Positions 8,276 to 15,459 of a stretch of 64,000 nt of DNA are shown one piece after another. The DNA comes from a virus. Position 1 is the stretch's first letter, and every line of letters begins with the position of its first letter. The stretch is from IMG/VR virus record IMGVR_UViG_3300044716_000732, positions 23,023 through 87,022 of that record. One strand, written 5' to 3'. The notes below the pieces were generated by a model. The model was not told the DNA's origin, ran no database searches, and saw nothing but the letters and a program-made list of their open reading frames with translations. A program made the translations under genes and the position numbers.

Positions 8276-9262
8276 ATGCCGACGATGACCAAACCAAAAA
8301 CCACTACTACCATGTTTAATAAAAATACAGAGTTCAATATCAGCAAAGCACATTCCCGTTTCAAAGTAGCTCGCTCTATCAAAGCGGATGGAAACCACAA
8401 CAAAGTAATTCACTATCTTGGAGGGGTTTCTACCAAAACCCATTTCGAGGATTACTTCTCTAAAGAGAACACCACATTCGTTCGATATGAGATGGATAAA
8501 TGTGATCGTCCTAATAATTATTGCCATGCTTGGAATATGGTTCTTTCTCCTGCTGATGCTCGTTACACATTCCACATGGAATTAACTAAAAAGACACCAG
8601 AGCAATATGGTTATTTTGTGAACGAAAATTTTTACACCGAGGTTCAAAAGTTCATGCAAGTCGAAGAAATAATTTGCAAAAAGAATTATTTCTGGATTGA
8701 TTTGTGCGGAATGCCAAGTGATTCAAATATCTCCGAAATCAATGATTTTGTTAAATCTTACAATAATTTTGCGGAGGAAATCTATGTGACTTTTTTCTTG
8801 AATCCCAGAAAAGAAAAGGATGCTGCACAAGCAGTCAACCGATATGGCAAATCTCTCAAAGATAGAGCACGATCAGCTTGTGACACGCTCAAAGAAAAAA
8901 TTTCTGTTGACATATATTCTTTCTCCGTGTTAGATATATACACCAACGGAAAAGCACCGATGGCAGTAATCAAAATGAAAAAGAAAATGAAAAAGACAAA
9001 AACCAAAATCAGCAAAAACCCAATCTGCAACTCTGAGAACTATGCTCTGATGCGCGACAAGGGATTCACCAACCTCGAAATCCAGACCATGTGGGGAGTG
9101 CCACAAATGGCAGTAGCCGCATATCAAGCATGGAACACGATGGGAGGGAAGACATGGAATGACCAGCAACGCGAACTCGAAACGATTCGCCTTGGCCGTC
9201 GAGTCTGCAAGAACACCATCACTCTGGACGATGAACACGATCCAGAAAATGGAATGATCTAA
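8276..9262 (+). CDS. Hypothetical protein, possible Rossmann-like core
   Basis: 328 residues from ATG 8276 (a TTG at 8255 is less likely). The central part alternates hydrophobic strands and helices (YFWIDLCGMPSD, later IYVTFFLNPR), loosely like a phage methyltransferase, but no SAM-binding motif is clear. A lysine-rich linker (KMKKKMKKTKTK) separates a C-terminal helical domain with NLEIQTMWGVPQMAV, resembling a helix-turn-helix. Function is not assigned. Confidence 0.65.
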   Translation: MPTMTKPKTTTTMFNKNTEFNISKAHSRFKVARSIKADGNHNKVIHYLGGVSTKTHFEDYFSKENTTFVRYEMDKCDRPNNYCHAWNMVLSPADARYTFHMELTKKTPEQYGYFVNENFYTEVQKFMQVEEIICKKNYFWIDLCGMPSDSNISEINDFVKSYNNFAEEIYVTFFLNPRKEKDAAQAVNRYGKSLKDRARSACDTLKEKISVDIYSFSVLDIYTNGKAPMAVIKMKKKMKKTKTKISKNPICNSENYALMRDKGFTNLEIQTMWGVPQMAVAAYQAWNTMGGKTWNDQQRELETIRLGRRVCKNTITLDDEHDPENGMI

Positions 9263-9271
9263 ACCTCAACC

Positions 9272-9302
9272 GAGGGGAGTCGAAAGACTCCCCTCTTTTT
9301 TT
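9272..9302 (+). terminator. GAAA-loop terminator
   Basis: 10-bp stem GAGGGGAGTC / GACTCCCCTC with GAAA loop and seven T residues after it. Confidence 0.92.
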
Positions 9303-9321
9303 GTCAACAGATATTTCTCTT

Positions 9322-9453
9322 GTCATACAAAACCCTCCATATTGTTTTGTCATACGAAACCATCCCAACTCCAAGAGCCAGAAATAGTTTTGTATGACAG
9401 AAGAAAAAAACCTTGACAGAAACAAAAAAGTTGATCTCCGAGTTTTGTATGAC
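9322..9453. repeat. Repeat cluster in a 318-bp gene-free stretch
   Basis: Forward copies at 9322 and 9349 (27 bp apart), inverted copies at 9387 and 9442 (55 bp apart). With the terminator upstream and the promoter downstream this accounts for most of the gap 9262-9581. Confidence 0.87.
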
Positions 9454-9477
9454 AGGAGAAAAAAATAAAAATTTTTG

Positions 9478-9505
9478 TTGCGGTGTTCGGTGATTGTGGT
9501 AGAGT
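9478..9505 (+). promoter_or_regulatory. TTGC-type promoter with GC-rich leader
   Basis: TTGCGG, 16-bp spacer beginning TGTTCGG, then TAGAGT. The 75-nt leader contains a GGGG-CGGAAAT-CCCC hairpin just before the ATG; I could not match it to a known riboswitch. Confidence 0.6.
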
Positions 9506-9580
9506 GAATACATCTTCAAACGAGGATACGGAGCAAAGCCAGCCGATCAAGTGGCAAGGGGCGGAAATCCCCAAAACAAA

Positions 9581-10036
9581 ATGAACATCGCAGAAATCAA
9601 AAACATCCTGTCAACTCGCAAAGGTTCCAACCTCTCTGCCATCTTTGGCAAGGAACTCAAGACTCGCAAAGGAGTCACCGATTGCGTGGAGAAAGTCACC
9701 TCCATCGTTGTGCGTGGTGGAATCGAATACGACAACCAGAAGGTTGTCATCGAAGGCAGGGAAGATGGCACATTGCCATCGGAGAATGCAGGTCTTCCTT
9801 GGGGACAATGGGCTGAATATCCTTTCCACATTGAACACAAGGGGACTGATTATGTCCGCTTCTACTCTGCCAGCGGAATCGCTTTTGAGCCAAAGGTGGA
9901 ATACTACCTCAACGGAATCCTTGTGGATAAGGCACAAGTTCAACCACTCTGCCTCGCCAGCGAGTTTCCTAATCGTCAAGACGCACCTCTGGCGATGACG
10001 GTGAAAGCCGAGAATGTCAAGGCAATTATTATCTGA
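9581..10036 (+). CDS. Conserved phage hypothetical protein
   Basis: 151 residues from ATG 9581. Two TRKG motifs (STRKGSN and KTRKGVT) precede a segment with GLPWGQWAEYP and HKGTDYVRFY. The pattern looks conserved among phages but I know no function. GC-richer codons and flanking strong signals suggest high expression. Confidence 0.7.
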   Translation: MNIAEIKNILSTRKGSNLSAIFGKELKTRKGVTDCVEKVTSIVVRGGIEYDNQKVVIEGREDGTLPSENAGLPWGQWAEYPFHIEHKGTDYVRFYSASGIAFEPKVEYYLNGILVDKAQVQPLCLASEFPNRQDAPLAMTVKAENVKAIII

Positions 10037-10043
10037 TTCAATC

Positions 10044-10071
10044 GGGGGAGGGAAAATCGGTTCCCTCCCCC
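10044..10071 (+). terminator. GC-rich hairpin
   Basis: 11-bp stem GGGGGAGGGAA / TTCCCTCCCCC without a T-run; partial terminator or mRNA-stabilising hairpin between two co-directional genes. Confidence 0.65.
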
Positions 10072-10088
10072 ACAACCAAAAAATCAAA

Positions 10089-10238
10089 ATGAAAGCAATC
10101 ACAAAAATCCTCTCGATCCTTTTTCCCTTCAAAGAACTCAACGGAAAGCCAAGCGTGTTCATTCAAGACACATGGCTGGAAAAGAATACTCGCCCATTGC
10201 AAGTCAAGGAATATCTCTGGCATCCTTCAAGAATTTAG
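10089..10238 (+). CDS. Small hypothetical protein
   Basis: 49 residues beginning MKAITKILSILFPFKELNG. No family recognised. It lies between two GC-rich hairpins. Confidence 0.55.
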   Translation: MKAITKILSILFPFKELNGKPSVFIQDTWLEKNTRPLQVKEYLWHPSRI

Positions 10239-10256
10239 GTGGTGGTCGTCATAGCC

Positions 10257-10290
10257 GAGGGGGAGGTGTGGTAGCCTCCCCCTCATTTTT
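10257..10290 (+). terminator. Rho-independent terminator
   Basis: 10-bp stem GAGGGGGAGG / CCTCCCCCTC followed by ATTTTT. Confidence 0.88.
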
Positions 10291-10311
10291 CTGTCAATAA
10301 AAAATTGTATT

Positions 10312-10426
10312 GTCATACGAAACTATTCTGATTGACATCGCAATTTGCGATACCAAAAGGTTTTGTATGACAGAAGAAAAAAAACTTGACAGAATCTTTT
10401 TTGTTGATCTCAGAGTTTTGTATGAC
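10312..10426. repeat. Repeat cluster upstream of GP88-like gene
   Basis: One forward copy (GTCATACGAAAC at 10312) and inverted copies at 10360 and 10415, 55 bp apart, with the same internal module as at 5769 and 9387. Confidence 0.85.
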
Positions 10427-10450
10427 AGGAGAAAAAGATAAAAATTTTTA

Positions 10451-10478
10451 TTGCCATGTTCAATCGGTGTGATAAATT
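10451..10478 (+). promoter_or_regulatory. TTGC-type promoter
   Basis: TTGCCA, 16-bp spacer TGTTCAATCGGTGTGA, TAAATT, then 9 nt to ATG 10488. TTGATTGCCTTATGACC around the start is identical at the 11407 gene. Confidence 0.65.
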
Positions 10479-10487
10479 GATTGCCTT

Positions 10488-11132
10488 ATGACCGCACCTT
10501 ACAAAACTGCCAAGCAAGCCGAAGCAATCACTCACTCTCTTTCGTCACCCTCGAAAATGCCTTGTCATGGATATTCAACTCCAGCTTCTCGCTGTATTAC
10601 TGGTGGCAAATTACGCAAGGTGGCAAATTCAATTTGCTCCGTGTGCTATGCCATGAAGGGTCGATATGTTTTTGACAATGTTCTAAACGCAATGGAAAAA
10701 CGATTCCAGTCTCTTTTCAATTCCAAGTGGGAAGACGCAATCGTTTTTCTGATTGGAAAGAAAGAGAAAAGCGGATTTTTTCGCTGGCATGATTCTGGCG
10801 ATTTACAAGGCACTTGGCATTTGCAGAAAATTGTCAATGTTGCCAATCGTTTGCCAATGATCAAATTCTGGCTTCCAACTCGTGAGATTTCAATCGTGAG
10901 CGATTGGGTGAATGCTGGCAATAAGATTCCCGACAATCTCACGATTCGCTTATCCGCTTTCATGCTGGATGGCCAGCCTCCGATTGCTGCTGCTAATCGC
11001 CTTGGCTTGTGCGTGAGCGGTGCAAGTGATACAGATTACAATTGTCCTTCGTCCAAGCAAGAGGGAAAATGCGGTGATTGTCGCAATTGCTGGAACAAGG
11101 AAATCTTTCAGGTGAATTACAAAAAGCATTAA
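10488..11132 (+). CDS. GP88-like protein (untagged paralogue)
   Basis: 214 residues. Cys-rich ICSVCYAMKGRYVF, then RWHDSGDLQG, then PTREISIV match the phage 'gene product 88' family (typical core CxxCYA-GRY ... RxHDSGDF). A second Cys cluster (NCPSSKQEGKCGDCRNC) near the C-terminus could bind metal. The family function is unproven. A tagged paralogue lies at 18811. Confidence 0.8.
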   Translation: MTAPYKTAKQAEAITHSLSSPSKMPCHGYSTPASRCITGGKLRKVANSICSVCYAMKGRYVFDNVLNAMEKRFQSLFNSKWEDAIVFLIGKKEKSGFFRWHDSGDLQGTWHLQKIVNVANRLPMIKFWLPTREISIVSDWVNAGNKIPDNLTIRLSAFMLDGQPPIAAANRLGLCVSGASDTDYNCPSSKQEGKCGDCRNCWNKEIFQVNYKKH

Positions 11133-11144
11133 GTGGTGACATAG

Positions 11145-11181
11145 GCAGAAGCGGACATCCAAAAGGGTGTCCGCTTTCTGC
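11145..11181 (+). terminator. Terminator hairpin
   Basis: Long stem with one wobble: GCAGAAGCGGACATCC pairs with GGGTGTCCGCTTTCTGC; loop AAAA. Confidence 0.8.
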
Positions 11182-11201
11182 TGTCAAGAATTATTTGTAT
11201 T

Positions 11202-11346
11202 GTCATACAAAACCAACCCCCTGTTTCCACAGCACTCCCTGTTTCCCTGCAACATCGTGTTGCAATGACACACGCACAGGCGCACACGCTCGCATTACAC
11301 GCACAGGAGAAGGCGTGTGCTCATGTGTAGGCGTGTTTTGTATGAC
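11202..11346. repeat. Repeat cluster with CGTG/CACA-rich core
   Basis: Forward copy at 11202 and inverted copy at 11335 flank a segment with CCCTGTTTCC repeats and alternating CACACGCAC blocks, including an ACATCGTGTTGCAATG unit like those at 4.2 and 7.6 kb. Confidence 0.8.
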
Positions 11347-11369
11347 AGGAGAAATAGTTAAAATAGTTC

Positions 11370-11397
11370 TTGCGATTAGATTCTCCTGTGGTATCTT
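11370..11397 (+). promoter_or_regulatory. TTGC-type promoter
   Basis: TTGCGA, 16-bp spacer, TATCTT, 9 nt to ATG 11407. Confidence 0.6.
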
Positions 11398-11406
11398 GAT
11401 TGCCTT

Positions 11407-11679
11407 ATGACCACACTACAAGCACCACACCACACAGTCCTATTCAACATCGCTGGCTTGACTCTTATCAAGATGACCATCGAAGACCTCGACGAAGTCT
11501 ACTCGGTTATCGAATGCACCATGAACGGCGATGGACTCTACGAGGGAGCTAACAAGGAGACGATTCTTGAGGCTTACTACGATCAGGAATTGGCTGAAGT
11601 CTACGGACTGAACTGGGTCAACCTCATCTCTGGCATCATGCAAGAGACAGGCATGATTGAGAAGTATATCAAAAGCTAA
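11407..11679 (+). CDS. Hypothetical acidic protein
   Basis: 90 residues, acidic, probably alpha/beta, no recognised motif. It is a single-gene unit with its own promoter and terminator. Its start region is identical to that of the GP88-like gene. Confidence 0.6.
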   Translation: MTTLQAPHHTVLFNIAGLTLIKMTIEDLDEVYSVIECTMNGDGLYEGANKETILEAYYDQELAEVYGLNWVNLISGIMQETGMIEKYIKS

Positions 11680-11691
11680 CATCAACCAGAG

Positions 11692-11720
11692 GGAGGGAGT
11701 CGAAAGACTCCCTCCTTTCT
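11692..11720 (+). terminator. GAAA-loop terminator
   Basis: 10-bp stem GGAGGGAGTC / GACTCCCTCC, GAAA loop, T-rich tail. Confidence 0.9.
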
Positions 11721-11723
11721 TTT

Positions 11724-11754
11724 GTCATACGAAACTTGTATTGTCATACAAAAC
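11724..11754. repeat. Forward repeat pair
   Basis: GTCATACGAAAC at 11724 and GTCATACAAAAC at 11743, 19 bp apart, followed by CCCTGTTTCC repeats. Confidence 0.8.
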
Positions 11755-11846
11755 CCAATCCCTGTTTCCATGCCACTCCCTGTTTCCCTGCCATATCGTG
11801 TATGGATTCAGCACCAATTGTCTGACATTCTTTTTTAAAGTTTTTG

Positions 11847-11874
11847 TTGCCATGTTCGGCGTTTGTGTTATTCT
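11847..11874 (+). promoter_or_regulatory. TTGC-type promoter
   Basis: TTGCCA, 16-bp spacer TGTTCGGCGTTTGTGT, TATTCT; about 64 nt upstream of the ATG at 11939. Confidence 0.65.
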
Positions 11875-11938
11875 GTTTGCAGATCGAAGGCAATCACGCC
11901 GACGACAAAAAAAATCCACTACCACTACTACTACTACT

Positions 11939-12166
11939 ATGGCTCGACCACTCAAAACCAAATCACCACTCGGCGCAATGAACTCGGTGCGCTTCGCATT
12001 GTCCCTCGACTCAATGCTTTGCAAAGATTCAGAGGCTCGCGGCATCAGCAAGAGCGACATCATTCGGGCAGCTCTCGAAGCGTATTATGCTCCTGCTGTG
12101 AAGGTTGCGCAAGTGACCGTACCAGCTAAGGCAAAGGCTAAAGCCAAGGCAAAGGCAAAAGCTTAA
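11939..12166 (+). CDS. Ribbon-helix-helix-like regulator candidate
   Basis: 75 residues. MNSVRFALSLDSMLCKDSEARGISKSDIIRAALEAYY has the RHH layout: a short beta strand with alternating residues, helix, G-hSxSDhhR turn, second helix. It ends in an alanine/lysine tail of repeated AK units, likely to bind DNA non-specifically. It lies in the block with dense inverted repeats, so it is a candidate to bind them; that link is inference. Confidence 0.65.
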   Translation: MARPLKTKSPLGAMNSVRFALSLDSMLCKDSEARGISKSDIIRAALEAYYAPAVKVAQVTVPAKAKAKAKAKAKA

Positions 12167-12182
12167 CAGCCAAGGGTTTACG

Positions 12183-12216
12183 AAGACCACCTCGAAAGAG
12201 GTGGTCTTTTTTTTAT
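12183..12216 (+). terminator. GAAA-loop terminator
   Basis: 11-bp stem AAGACCACCTC / GAGGTGGTCTT, GAAA loop, run of eight T. Confidence 0.92.
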
Positions 12217-12341
12217 TGGCATGGAATTTGATCCAAGCAGTTTTTGTGCCAAGTGTCCAGAAAAAAAGTTTTATTTTAAGACCCACCCTGCGAAAATTGT
12301 CTGACAAAAAAAGACTTGACAGAAAAAAGTTTCTGGGCAAT

Positions 12342-12428
12342 GCCCCCCCTACCTATATATGGGGGGGTACTCCCTATATATAGGGGGTAAGCCATATAAG
12401 GGGGTACTCTGTATATACAGGGTACTAC
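12342..12428. repeat. Short GGGGGTACTC palindromic repeats
   Basis: Consecutive small hairpins of the form GGGGGTACTCCCTATATA with TATAGGGGGTA, repeated about three times with changes, ending next to the HNH gene's stop. A related CCCCCCC run follows the HNH start at 13040. Confidence 0.7.
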
Positions 12429-13030
12429 TCTTCCAATAGATTGGGTTTTGTAAAAATATTTTTAAACTCTATAGATTTTTTAAGATGAGAAATCATTTCA
12501 TTCTTTGAAAGATTCTCCCACCACCATAGAGGTTGCAAGTTTGTGTAGTGAAAACATTCCTCTTGTTGTTTGGGATCTGATAGATCAAAAGCTATGCAAG
12601 GTTTGATGTGGTCCAAATGCCAACCATATTGACCATAATTCATCCACACCATTCCTTGTTTAAATCTACTTTCCATATAATCCATAAAGTATTCTATAGA
12701 ACATCCTAATAATTCTAAATACTTTTCACTTTTTTTCGCTTTTTGAGCTTTTAATGCCAGAACGTATCTCCCATTAAGATTACGCATCATTTGATATTTT
12801 ATACCTGTGCCTTTACCATATTTTCTTTTATTTTTGTAACCTGTCTTTTTTCTCCATTTTTTACATATTTGAGAATGTTTTTTTTTATCTTCCAATGTTC
12901 TATTTTGTTGTATTCTTTTGGAAATGTTTCTGGCATTTTGTTTTTGACATTCTTTGCCACAAAGTTTTGATTTCCAGACACCCAAGAATTCTTTATTACA
13001 TATAATACAATTTTTACTATAAGTCTTCAT
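12425..13030 (-). CDS. HNH endonuclease
   Basis: 201 residues. The N-terminus has CIICNKEFLGVWKSKLCGKEC, a likely zinc-binding knuckle. The core WHLDHIKPCIAFDLSDPKQ, then CFHYTNLQPLWWWEN, is the HNH motif. Same family as the genes at 7048 and 14102. AT-rich and on the minus strand beside a nuclease gene. Confidence 0.85.
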   Translation of the reverse strand: MKTYSKNCIICNKEFLGVWKSKLCGKECQKQNARNISKRIQQNRTLEDKKKHSQICKKWRKKTGYKNKRKYGKGTGIKYQMMRNLNGRYVLALKAQKAKKSEKYLELLGCSIEYFMDYMESRFKQGMVWMNYGQYGWHLDHIKPCIAFDLSDPKQQEECFHYTNLQPLWWWENLSKNEMISHLKKSIEFKNIFTKPNLLEE

Positions 13031-13053
13031 ATCTCTATATACCCCCCCCTTCC

Positions 13054-13554
13054 TTAAACTTCTCTCTTGTTTTCCAAAAGTATTTTAAAATCTATTAGAT
13101 CTTTAATTTTTGTATTATATGTATCTTCCTTAAATGTCATCATGTTTGATGTATCCGTATAACCTTTTTTATATAGTGTGGCATTTTCGAAAAACTTTTT
13201 CTTATTGATTATTCCGCATATCCATCCTGTTTCCAAATTATCCAATATTCTTACAAAAACATAAAAGTCACACTTTTGTCTTGTATTATATGCCGCAACC
13301 GAGCATTCATAATAATCTTTTGGTTTACTGGTACATTTTTTAGATTTTACATCAATTTTTACATTTCCCTTTACTAAATCATAATCATAGGTATTTTCTA
13401 TTTTTGCCTTTAAAAAATCGGCAACCATAATTTCTCCCAAGAATCCTATAATATTCCCCTGCCCTTTCATGAAGGAATGTTTTAATACTCCCAATTCTTT
13501 GGATTTTTTCTCTGCTTCTTTAATCCATTCCTTTTCTATTCTAACTTCTACCAT
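13054..13554 (-). CDS. PD-(D/E)XK-type nuclease candidate
   Basis: 166 residues. GEIMVADFLKAK, then YDYDLVKGNVKIDVKSKK gives the Glu, Asp and D-x-K elements of a PD-(D/E)XK active site (D in YDYDLV, then IDVKSK), with a following strand CDFYVFVRI. This matches a restriction-like phage nuclease of unknown specificity. Located beside an HNH gene, in a mobile-gene-rich stretch. Confidence 0.6.
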   Translation of the reverse strand: MVEVRIEKEWIKEAEKKSKELGVLKHSFMKGQGNIIGFLGEIMVADFLKAKIENTYDYDLVKGNVKIDVKSKKCTSKPKDYYECSVAAYNTRQKCDFYVFVRILDNLETGWICGIINKKKFFENATLYKKGYTDTSNMMTFKEDTYNTKIKDLIDFKILLENKREV

Positions 13555-13598
13555 TTACATATGGTAAAAGAAAATAATAAAAAAATCAAATATTATTT

Positions 13599-13946
13599 TT
13601 AAATATTTGGGTTTCTCAAAAGATCAAAAAGTTGTAGAATAAGATTATCCTTTAATACCCAATTCTCTTCGTTTTCTTCTCCCTTTTGATTTAGATGGTT
13701 TAATAGTTCTCTGGCATCATTCTCTGATAAGCCCTGTAATAAATCTCCCTGTTCTACCGAAGGATTTGGTCTTCCTAATCCTATTTCCAATTGTGAAAAC
13801 TTATTATTTGATGTTTCTTCTGATTCTACGGAATTGTCTTCCAAACCTAGTTGATCATTTTCACCAGATGCAACATATTCGGATTGGTTTTCTTTTAAAA
13901 TATTGGAATATGCTTCTACAAGCATCAAGGTATCTTTGTTCTTCAT
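13599..13946 (-). CDS. Tagged acidic protein (type-2 N-terminal tag)
   Basis: 115 residues beginning MKNKDTLMLVEAYSNILKEN, a member of the six-protein tag family described in the findings. The rest is acidic and low in structure. A late-type promoter (GATAAATA) ends 6 nt before its ATG. Probably packaged or scaffold-associated; function unknown. Confidence 0.7.
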   Translation of the reverse strand: MKNKDTLMLVEAYSNILKENQSEYVASGENDQLGLEDNSVESEETSNNKFSQLEIGLGRPNPSVEQGDLLQGLSENDARELLNHLNQKGEENEENWVLKDNLILQLFDLLRNPNI

Positions 13947-13950
13947 TTTA

Positions 13951-13960
13951 TATATTTATC
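13951..13960 (-). promoter_or_regulatory. Late-type promoter
   Basis: On the minus strand GATAAATATA; 6 nt from the box GATAAATA to the ATG. T4 late promoters have TATAAATA at this place. Confidence 0.65.
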
Positions 13961-14098
13961 TAAACAATAAACCAATCTGGAGTATTTCCCATCTTCCATT
14001 TGGAAAATTCCTTTTTGTCCTTGATATAATAGGTTCGATATGCCTTGACCGGATCAGCGTCTTTGTATTCTTCTGGCATTGCTTGTGAGGTAAATATT
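13960..14098 (-). pseudogene. C-terminal remnant of a pyrimidine-dimer-glycosylase-like gene
   Basis: Frame encodes FTSQAMPEEYKDADP, then AYRTYYIKDKKEFSKW, then GNTPDWFIV and a stop. It aligns with residues near the C-terminus of the intact gene at 14625-15173 (FTDQPCAMPDQYK, SYRTYYIKEKSNFAKW, TPSWF). The upstream part is replaced by an HNH gene. The remnant probably preserves the original 3' end. Confidence 0.8.
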
Positions 14099-14101
14099 AT
14101 T

Positions 14102-14686
14102 ATGAATAATAAAAGACAATGTACTATATGTCAAAATATATTTCCAGCAACTACTGAATATTTTCATAAATCTAATACCTCCAAATGCGGACTTCATAGT
14201 AGATGTAAATCATGTAAGAAATTATTAGAAACGGAAAGAAGAAAGAAAAATCCAGAAAAAGCATTATTGAAAGACAAATTTTTTAGAGAAAAATATAAAG
14301 ACAAAAGAGTATCTTATATAAAAGATTACGCTCAAAAAAATAAAAAAAGATTAAACGAAAAAAGAAAAAAAAGATACCATAATGATCCAAAATATAAAAT
14401 GAAACAAATATTGAGAGGTAGATTTTATGGCGTTATTATTAAAAAATACCAATCTTCTATGGAATTTGGATGTTCTATTGAAGAGTTATGTTTATACATA
14501 GAATCAAAATTTTCAAATGGAATGTCGTGGGAAAACCATGGAGAATGGCATATAGACCATATCAAACCCTGTTGTGCTTTTGATCTTACTGATCCAGAAC
14601 AACAAAGAGAGTGTTTTCATTATTCTAATCTTCAACCATTGTGGGCTGTTGATAATTTGAAGAAAAACGGTAAATACCCTCAATAA
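14102..14686 (+). CDS. HNH homing-type endonuclease
   Basis: 194 residues. N-terminal Cys pairs (CTICQNIF ... CGLHSRCKSCKK) suggest a zinc finger; the HNH core is WHIDHIKPCCAFDLTDPEQ then CFHYSNLQPLW. It sits between a remnant and the intact copy of a DNA-repair-like gene and overlaps the intact gene's 3' end by 62 bp. A GGTAAATA box lies 5 nt before the ATG. Confidence 0.85.
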   Translation: MNNKRQCTICQNIFPATTEYFHKSNTSKCGLHSRCKSCKKLLETERRKKNPEKALLKDKFFREKYKDKRVSYIKDYAQKNKKRLNEKRKKRYHNDPKYKMKQILRGRFYGVIIKKYQSSMEFGCSIEELCLYIESKFSNGMSWENHGEWHIDHIKPCCAFDLTDPEQQRECFHYSNLQPLWAVDNLKKNGKYPQ

Positions 14687-15173
14687 ACCAAGATGGTGTG
14701 GGTCGTCCTTTTTCCCATTTTGCAAAATTTGATTTTTCTTTAATATAATAAGTTCTATATGACTCTACTATATTTTTTGATTTATATTGATCAGGCATAG
14801 CACAAGGTTGATCTGTAAACTTCCCATCTGGAATAAGATAATCCATATTACATAATTTTTCAATTCCCTTCTGACATGAATGAATTTTACAATACCTTCT
14901 TGTGTATTCATTACAAAGCTCAAGAGCATGAATAGACGCCCAATTAAAATTTTCTCTTGAATCTCCACACCATCTTGTACATGGATGATTGTGATATCCC
15001 CCTTTTAGTGGTGTTCCTTTTGCTGTTAATGGCATCATATCACTTGTTGCCCCATGTCTAATTACAGCACTTCCAAGTTGTTGAAAAAGTTCAACTACCA
15101 TTTTTGAAGAATGTTTATCACAATGATATTGAGCAGCTTTGATTGGGCAGTTATCAAGAATAAAAATATTCAT
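14625..15173 (-). CDS. Pyrimidine-dimer DNA glycosylase-like protein
   Basis: 182 residues. MNIFILDNCPIKAAQYHCDK, HSSKMVVELFQQLG and YHNHPCTRWCG match a phage family related to pyrimidine-dimer DNA glycosylases. After TPSWF the last 20 residues are encoded inside the HNH 3' end and probably replace the native FIV terminus. DNA repair is the likely role but activity is not proven. Confidence 0.7.
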   Translation of the reverse strand: MNIFILDNCPIKAAQYHCDKHSSKMVVELFQQLGSAVIRHGATSDMMPLTAKGTPLKGGYHNHPCTRWCGDSRENFNWASIHALELCNEYTRRYCKIHSCQKGIEKLCNMDYLIPDGKFTDQPCAMPDQYKSKNIVESYRTYYIKEKSNFAKWEKGRPTPSWFIEGIYRFSSNYQQPTMVED

Positions 15174-15225
15174 ATGATGAGATTACATTGAGAAAACTTT
15201 CCAGTCAAGCATAAATATTCTTTAT

Positions 15226-15459
15226 ATGAATTTTGATTACATGGTGGAAAAATATAAAAGAATGTCCGCTGGAATGGACGAGGAAGATATTGCAAAAAAA
15301 GACATGGTTCCGGTTTCAACTATTAAGAAACAAATAAAGATGGGAAAGAAAGTTGAAACAGAACATGGAGTAAACATGAAAAAAGCCAAAAAAATTGCAA
15401 TGGATCATCTTGCAGAAAATCCTAAGTATTATACAAAGTTAAAGAAAGCAAAATTATAA
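15226..15459 (+). CDS. DUF5661-like small protein
   Basis: 77 residues. VETEHG, then KKAKKIAMDHLAENPKYYTK matches the DUF5661 pattern (ExEH ... AxxIAxDHLxExPxYYxxL). Function unknown. It has a CATAAATA late-type box 8 nt upstream, and its stop overlaps the start of the ADP-ribosyltransferase-like gene, so it leads the tagged-protein operon. Confidence 0.8.
   Translation: MNFDYMVEKYKRMSAGMDEEDIAKKDMVPVSTIKKQIKMGKKVETEHGVNMKKAKKIAMDHLAENPKYYTKLKKAKL

Noticed and set aside
4630-11754. CRISPR array from the GTCATACAAAAC copies
   Set aside because: Copies are too short, occur in both orientations, and are separated by genes and unequal distances; there are no cas genes.
14045-14101. Longer N-terminus for the HNH protein
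   Set aside because: The extension is antisense to the glycosylase remnant, while the start at 14102 has a late-type box at the right distance and begins the Cys-containing domain.
13960-15173. Group I intron carrying the HNH gene
   Set aside because: The flanks are not two halves of one continuous exon; the gene end is duplicated, and intron core sequences were not seen.
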